Shown: positions 62,381-64,000 of the stretch, piece after piece
How the letters are laid out: each line of letters begins with the position of its first letter
Position numbering within the stretch: the first letter of the stretch is position 1
From: Amycolatopsis echigonensis
GTDB lineage: Bacteria > Actinomycetota > Actinomycetes > Mycobacteriales > Pseudonocardiaceae
Assembly (NCBI RefSeq): GCF_014174495.1
Contig: NZ_JACJHR010000025.1
Coordinates: 1-64,000, forward strand
DNA length: 64,000 nt
Direction of reading: 5' to 3'
Notes under the pieces: model-generated
What the model saw: only the letters and a program-made list of their open reading frames with translations
Told to the model about the DNA's origin: nothing
Databases searched by the model: none
Position numbers and translations under genes: made by a program

Positions 62381-63378
62381 CGCGCACCGGCCTCCGCGGG
62401 CAGCCGGAACTGCGCCGGCACGTCCAGGTCGTACAGCGCGGCGGCGTTCAGCCCGAGGATCTTTTTCTTCTGCGCCACGGTGATCCGCGGGTACTCCGGA
62501 AGGTCTTCCGGGATCTGGAAGTCCACGAACCGCTCCACCAGCCACTGCGGCGTCCAGAGCGCGTAGTCGCTGCCGAAGAGGATTTTGTCCTCGCCGAGCC
62601 AGTACAGCAGTTCGCCGATGATCTGCGCGAAGTAGCGCGGGCGGGCGTGGATGAACGGCATCGCGACCGCGAGCCCTCCGTACACATTGGACTCCTGGGT
62701 GGCGATCCAGCAGAAGTCCTCCAGCCGGGGCAGGCCGACGTGCTCGACGATGAAGTTCAGGTCGAGGTAGTCGGTGGCCACGTGGTCGATGTCGGCCACG
62801 TCGAACGCGTCGCGGTCCAGCGGCCGGATCGTCGGTCCCTTGTGGACGTGGATGTTCTTGATGCCGAGCTCCAGGCATTCTTCGAGGTAGCGCCGCGACC
62901 ACGGGTCGTCCAGCCGGTAGCCGCGGGAGTCGCCGTGCCACTCGGCGGTGTAGAGCTTCACGCCCTTGAGCTGCATTTGTTCGGCGTCGCGGCGCAGCTG
63001 CTCCAGGCCGGCCTCGCCGTCGCGCGGGTCGTAGGCGTGGTTGTAGGTCAGCTTGCCGGGATGCTGGCGCACCAGGTCGAGGCATTCGCCGGTCTGGCCG
63101 AAGTTGTTCCGGTAGAAGTCCCGCAGCAGGGTGGCCTGGAAGATCGCGTGGTCGACGTGGCCGTCCTGGAAGACGTCCTTCATCAGCCGCTCGCCGCCGT
63201 AGTAGGTGTAGGTGCCGTAGTCCCACGTCACCTCCTCCGGGCTGAGGTTGCGGTGGTAGTCGTAGAAGCAGTCGATGAACTGCTTCCCGTGCACGTTCTT
63301 GATGTTCGACTCCCGCGCGTCCCAGATGTGGACATGCCCGTCGACGACGTAGTACTGCTCGCCATCCTTCGCGTACAT
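62377..63378 (-). CDS. Amidohydrolase-2 protein of the monooxygenase operon
   Basis: 333 residues of the amidohydrolase 2 / TIM-barrel metal hydrolase family. YYVVDGHVHIWDARESN gives the first His pair, GIKNIHVHKGP and FIVEHVGLPRLEDFCW further ligands, and ILFGSDYALWTPQW the late Asp. The same gene follows the coupling protein in mim/prm operons and is needed for full expression or activity in relatives; its reaction is not established. GAGGA precedes the ATG. Cytoplasmic. Confidence 0.92.
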   Translation of the reverse strand: MYAKDGEQYYVVDGHVHIWDARESNIKNVHGKQFIDCFYDYHRNLSPEEVTWDYGTYTYYGGERLMKDVFQDGHVDHAIFQATLLRDFYRNNFGQTGECLDLVRQHPGKLTYNHAYDPRDGEAGLEQLRRDAEQMQLKGVKLYTAEWHGDSRGYRLDDPWSRRYLEECLELGIKNIHVHKGPTIRPLDRDAFDVADIDHVATDYLDLNFIVEHVGLPRLEDFCWIATQESNVYGGLAVAMPFIHARPRYFAQIIGELLYWLGEDKILFGSDYALWTPQWLVERFVDFQIPEDLPEYPRITVAQKKKILGLNAAALYDLDVPAQFRLPAEAGAR

Positions 63379-63424
63379 CGGAGATCCTCGCCCTTCGTTG
63401 TGCTCGGCAGTGCTGCGGTGGGAA

Positions 63425-63456
63425 CGCGGCGGCGGGCGGCTCGGCCCGCCGCCGCG
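63425..63456. terminator. Intra-operon 13-bp hairpin
   Basis: CGCGGCGGCGGGC (63425-63437) pairs perfectly with GCCCGCCGCCGCG (63444-63456), loop GGCTCG. It lies in the 95-bp gap between mimD and the amidohydrolase gene and has no T-run. It may cause partial termination or mark an mRNA processing end, so the upstream subunits are made in excess. Confidence 0.6.
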
Positions 63457-63473
63457 CAGTTCGGGGTCCGGCC

Positions 63474-63812
63474 TCAGCCCTGGGCCAGCAGGTCGAAGCC
63501 GATGTACTCGGCGGCGTCCTCCGGGTTGGCGAAGAGCAGGGTGCGGTCGTCGAGGTGCACCATGCGGCCGTAGTGGGTGGAGCTGATCTCCTCGAAGACC
63601 GAGCCGTCGAACTCCTGGCCGAGCGCGTCGGTCAGCTCGGCGTAGTCGAATTCGAGCAGCCGGGTGCCGTCGACCCGGATCATCGACGGGTATTCGACCA
63701 GCCCGACCCCGTCCTTGGCGCCCATCACGTCGGCGACCACCCGGCCGATCGGGGTGTTCATCAGGGTCACGCCGCACATGTTCGAGATTTCGGTCTGCGC
63801 GCCGAACTTCAT
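63474..63812 (-). CDS. mimD: Propane monooxygenase coupling (effector) protein
   Basis: 112 residues of the MmoB/DmpM effector family: [20 protein letters not shown] and a late [20 protein letters not shown] with the ending [10 protein letters not shown], typical of MimD/PrmD. This cofactor-free subunit binds the hydroxylase and gates electron transfer and substrate entry. It follows the small hydroxylase subunit gene by 5 bp. Length is normal. Confidence 0.93.
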   Translation of the reverse strand: MKFGAQTEISNMCGVTLMNTPIGRVVADVMGAKDGVGLVEYPSMIRVDGTRLLEFDYAELTDALGQEFDGSVFEEISSTHYGRMVHLDDRTLLFANPEDAAEYIGFDLLAQG

Positions 63813-63817
63813 GTCGC

Positions 63818-64000
63818 TCACTTGTCCAGCTCCTTCGGAACGTCGAGCCCGATCTCCTCGAGGAGCTGGGCGAACTTCTCCTTGCTCGCGGCGAGCGAAT
63901 CGGCGAACGTGCGCGTCTTCTCCGCCGGCTGCGACCAGATCGGCTGCAGCGCCTCGGCCGCGGCCAGGCACCTCGGCACCCAGGTCGACAGCCACTCGCC
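63818..64000 (-). CDS. mimC: Hydroxylase small (beta) subunit, C-terminal part only
   Basis: The gene is cut by the window edge; 60 residues are visible (e.g. [20 protein letters not shown], then [18 protein letters not shown]). The helical end fits the beta subunit of soluble diiron monooxygenases and its place before mimD matches mimABCD order. The large subunit and reductase genes should lie to the right of the window. Confidence 0.8.
   Translation of the reverse strand, partial: GEWLSTWVPRCLAAAEALQPIWSQPAEKTRTFADSLAASKEKFAQLLEEIGLDVPKELDK

Overview
The window is GC-rich actinomycete chromosome. Several marks suggest the family Pseudonocardiaceae, perhaps Amycolatopsis: GTG and TTG starts, apparently leaderless genes, a DUF397/XRE pair, an SsgA-family protein and a mim/prm-type diiron monooxygenase operon. 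The genus is an inference; no rRNA or species marker is present.

Region 1 (1-24.0 kb) is ordinary chromosome. It starts in a TCGGC pentanucleotide array. It then carries a DUF397/XRE/methyltransferase trio, a phosphoribosyltransferase, an NmrA-like reductase divergent from its HxlR regulator, an MmyB-type XRE regulator, an SDR, an amidohydrolase, an ArsR/AHSA1 pair, a secreted alkaline phosphatase and a dienelactone-hydrolase-like protein lacking its nucleophile. Next come xylose isomerase with a divergent ROK repressor, a short archaeal-type aspartyl-tRNA synthetase behind a T-box leader with specifier GAC, a MarR regulator and a Ser/Thr kinase. The region ends with a SpoIIE-type phosphatase divergent from a very large soluble hybrid histidine kinase with eight 92-residue HAMP-type repeats, then tRNA-Gly(TCC) and tRNA-Pro(TGG).

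Region 2 (24,054-51,164) is a 27.1-kb integrated element inserted in tRNA-Pro. It is bounded by a 45-bp direct repeat, and each end carries the same tandem arm-type repeat. It encodes a tyrosine integrase with a Cys/His-rich insert, an excisionase, several small HTH_17 proteins, a BrnT/RHH toxin-antitoxin pair with a three-repeat operator, a C5 DNA methyltransferase operon, and a transfer operon of 15 genes. Almost every junction in that operon is an ATGA/GTGA stop-start overlap. It runs from a small HTH protein through a VirD4-type coupling protein, an SsgA-like protein, a Zn-finger-repeat protein and a DUF2637 membrane protein to a MobF relaxase-helicase. A GntR repressor, an XRE/TPR protein and a Nudix protein are read the other way and recall korSA-pif of pSAM2. 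I see no VirB4, no FtsK-type TraB and no dedicated replication initiator.

Region 3 (51.2-64 kb) starts with the displaced tRNA terminator and the remnant of another integrase. It continues with an 81-residue membrane protein, a lipoprotein L,D-transpeptidase, and a nucleoside-use locus (MFS transporter, PfkB kinase, LacI regulator, and a nucleoside hydrolase broken by one extra base). Then come a 48-residue ORF and a 137-residue crotonase-like protein. The window ends in the 3' part of a mim/prm-type propane monooxygenase operon, read right to left: small hydroxylase subunit (cut by the edge), coupling protein, amidohydrolase, DUF59 protein, alcohol dehydrogenase and a dedicated GroEL.
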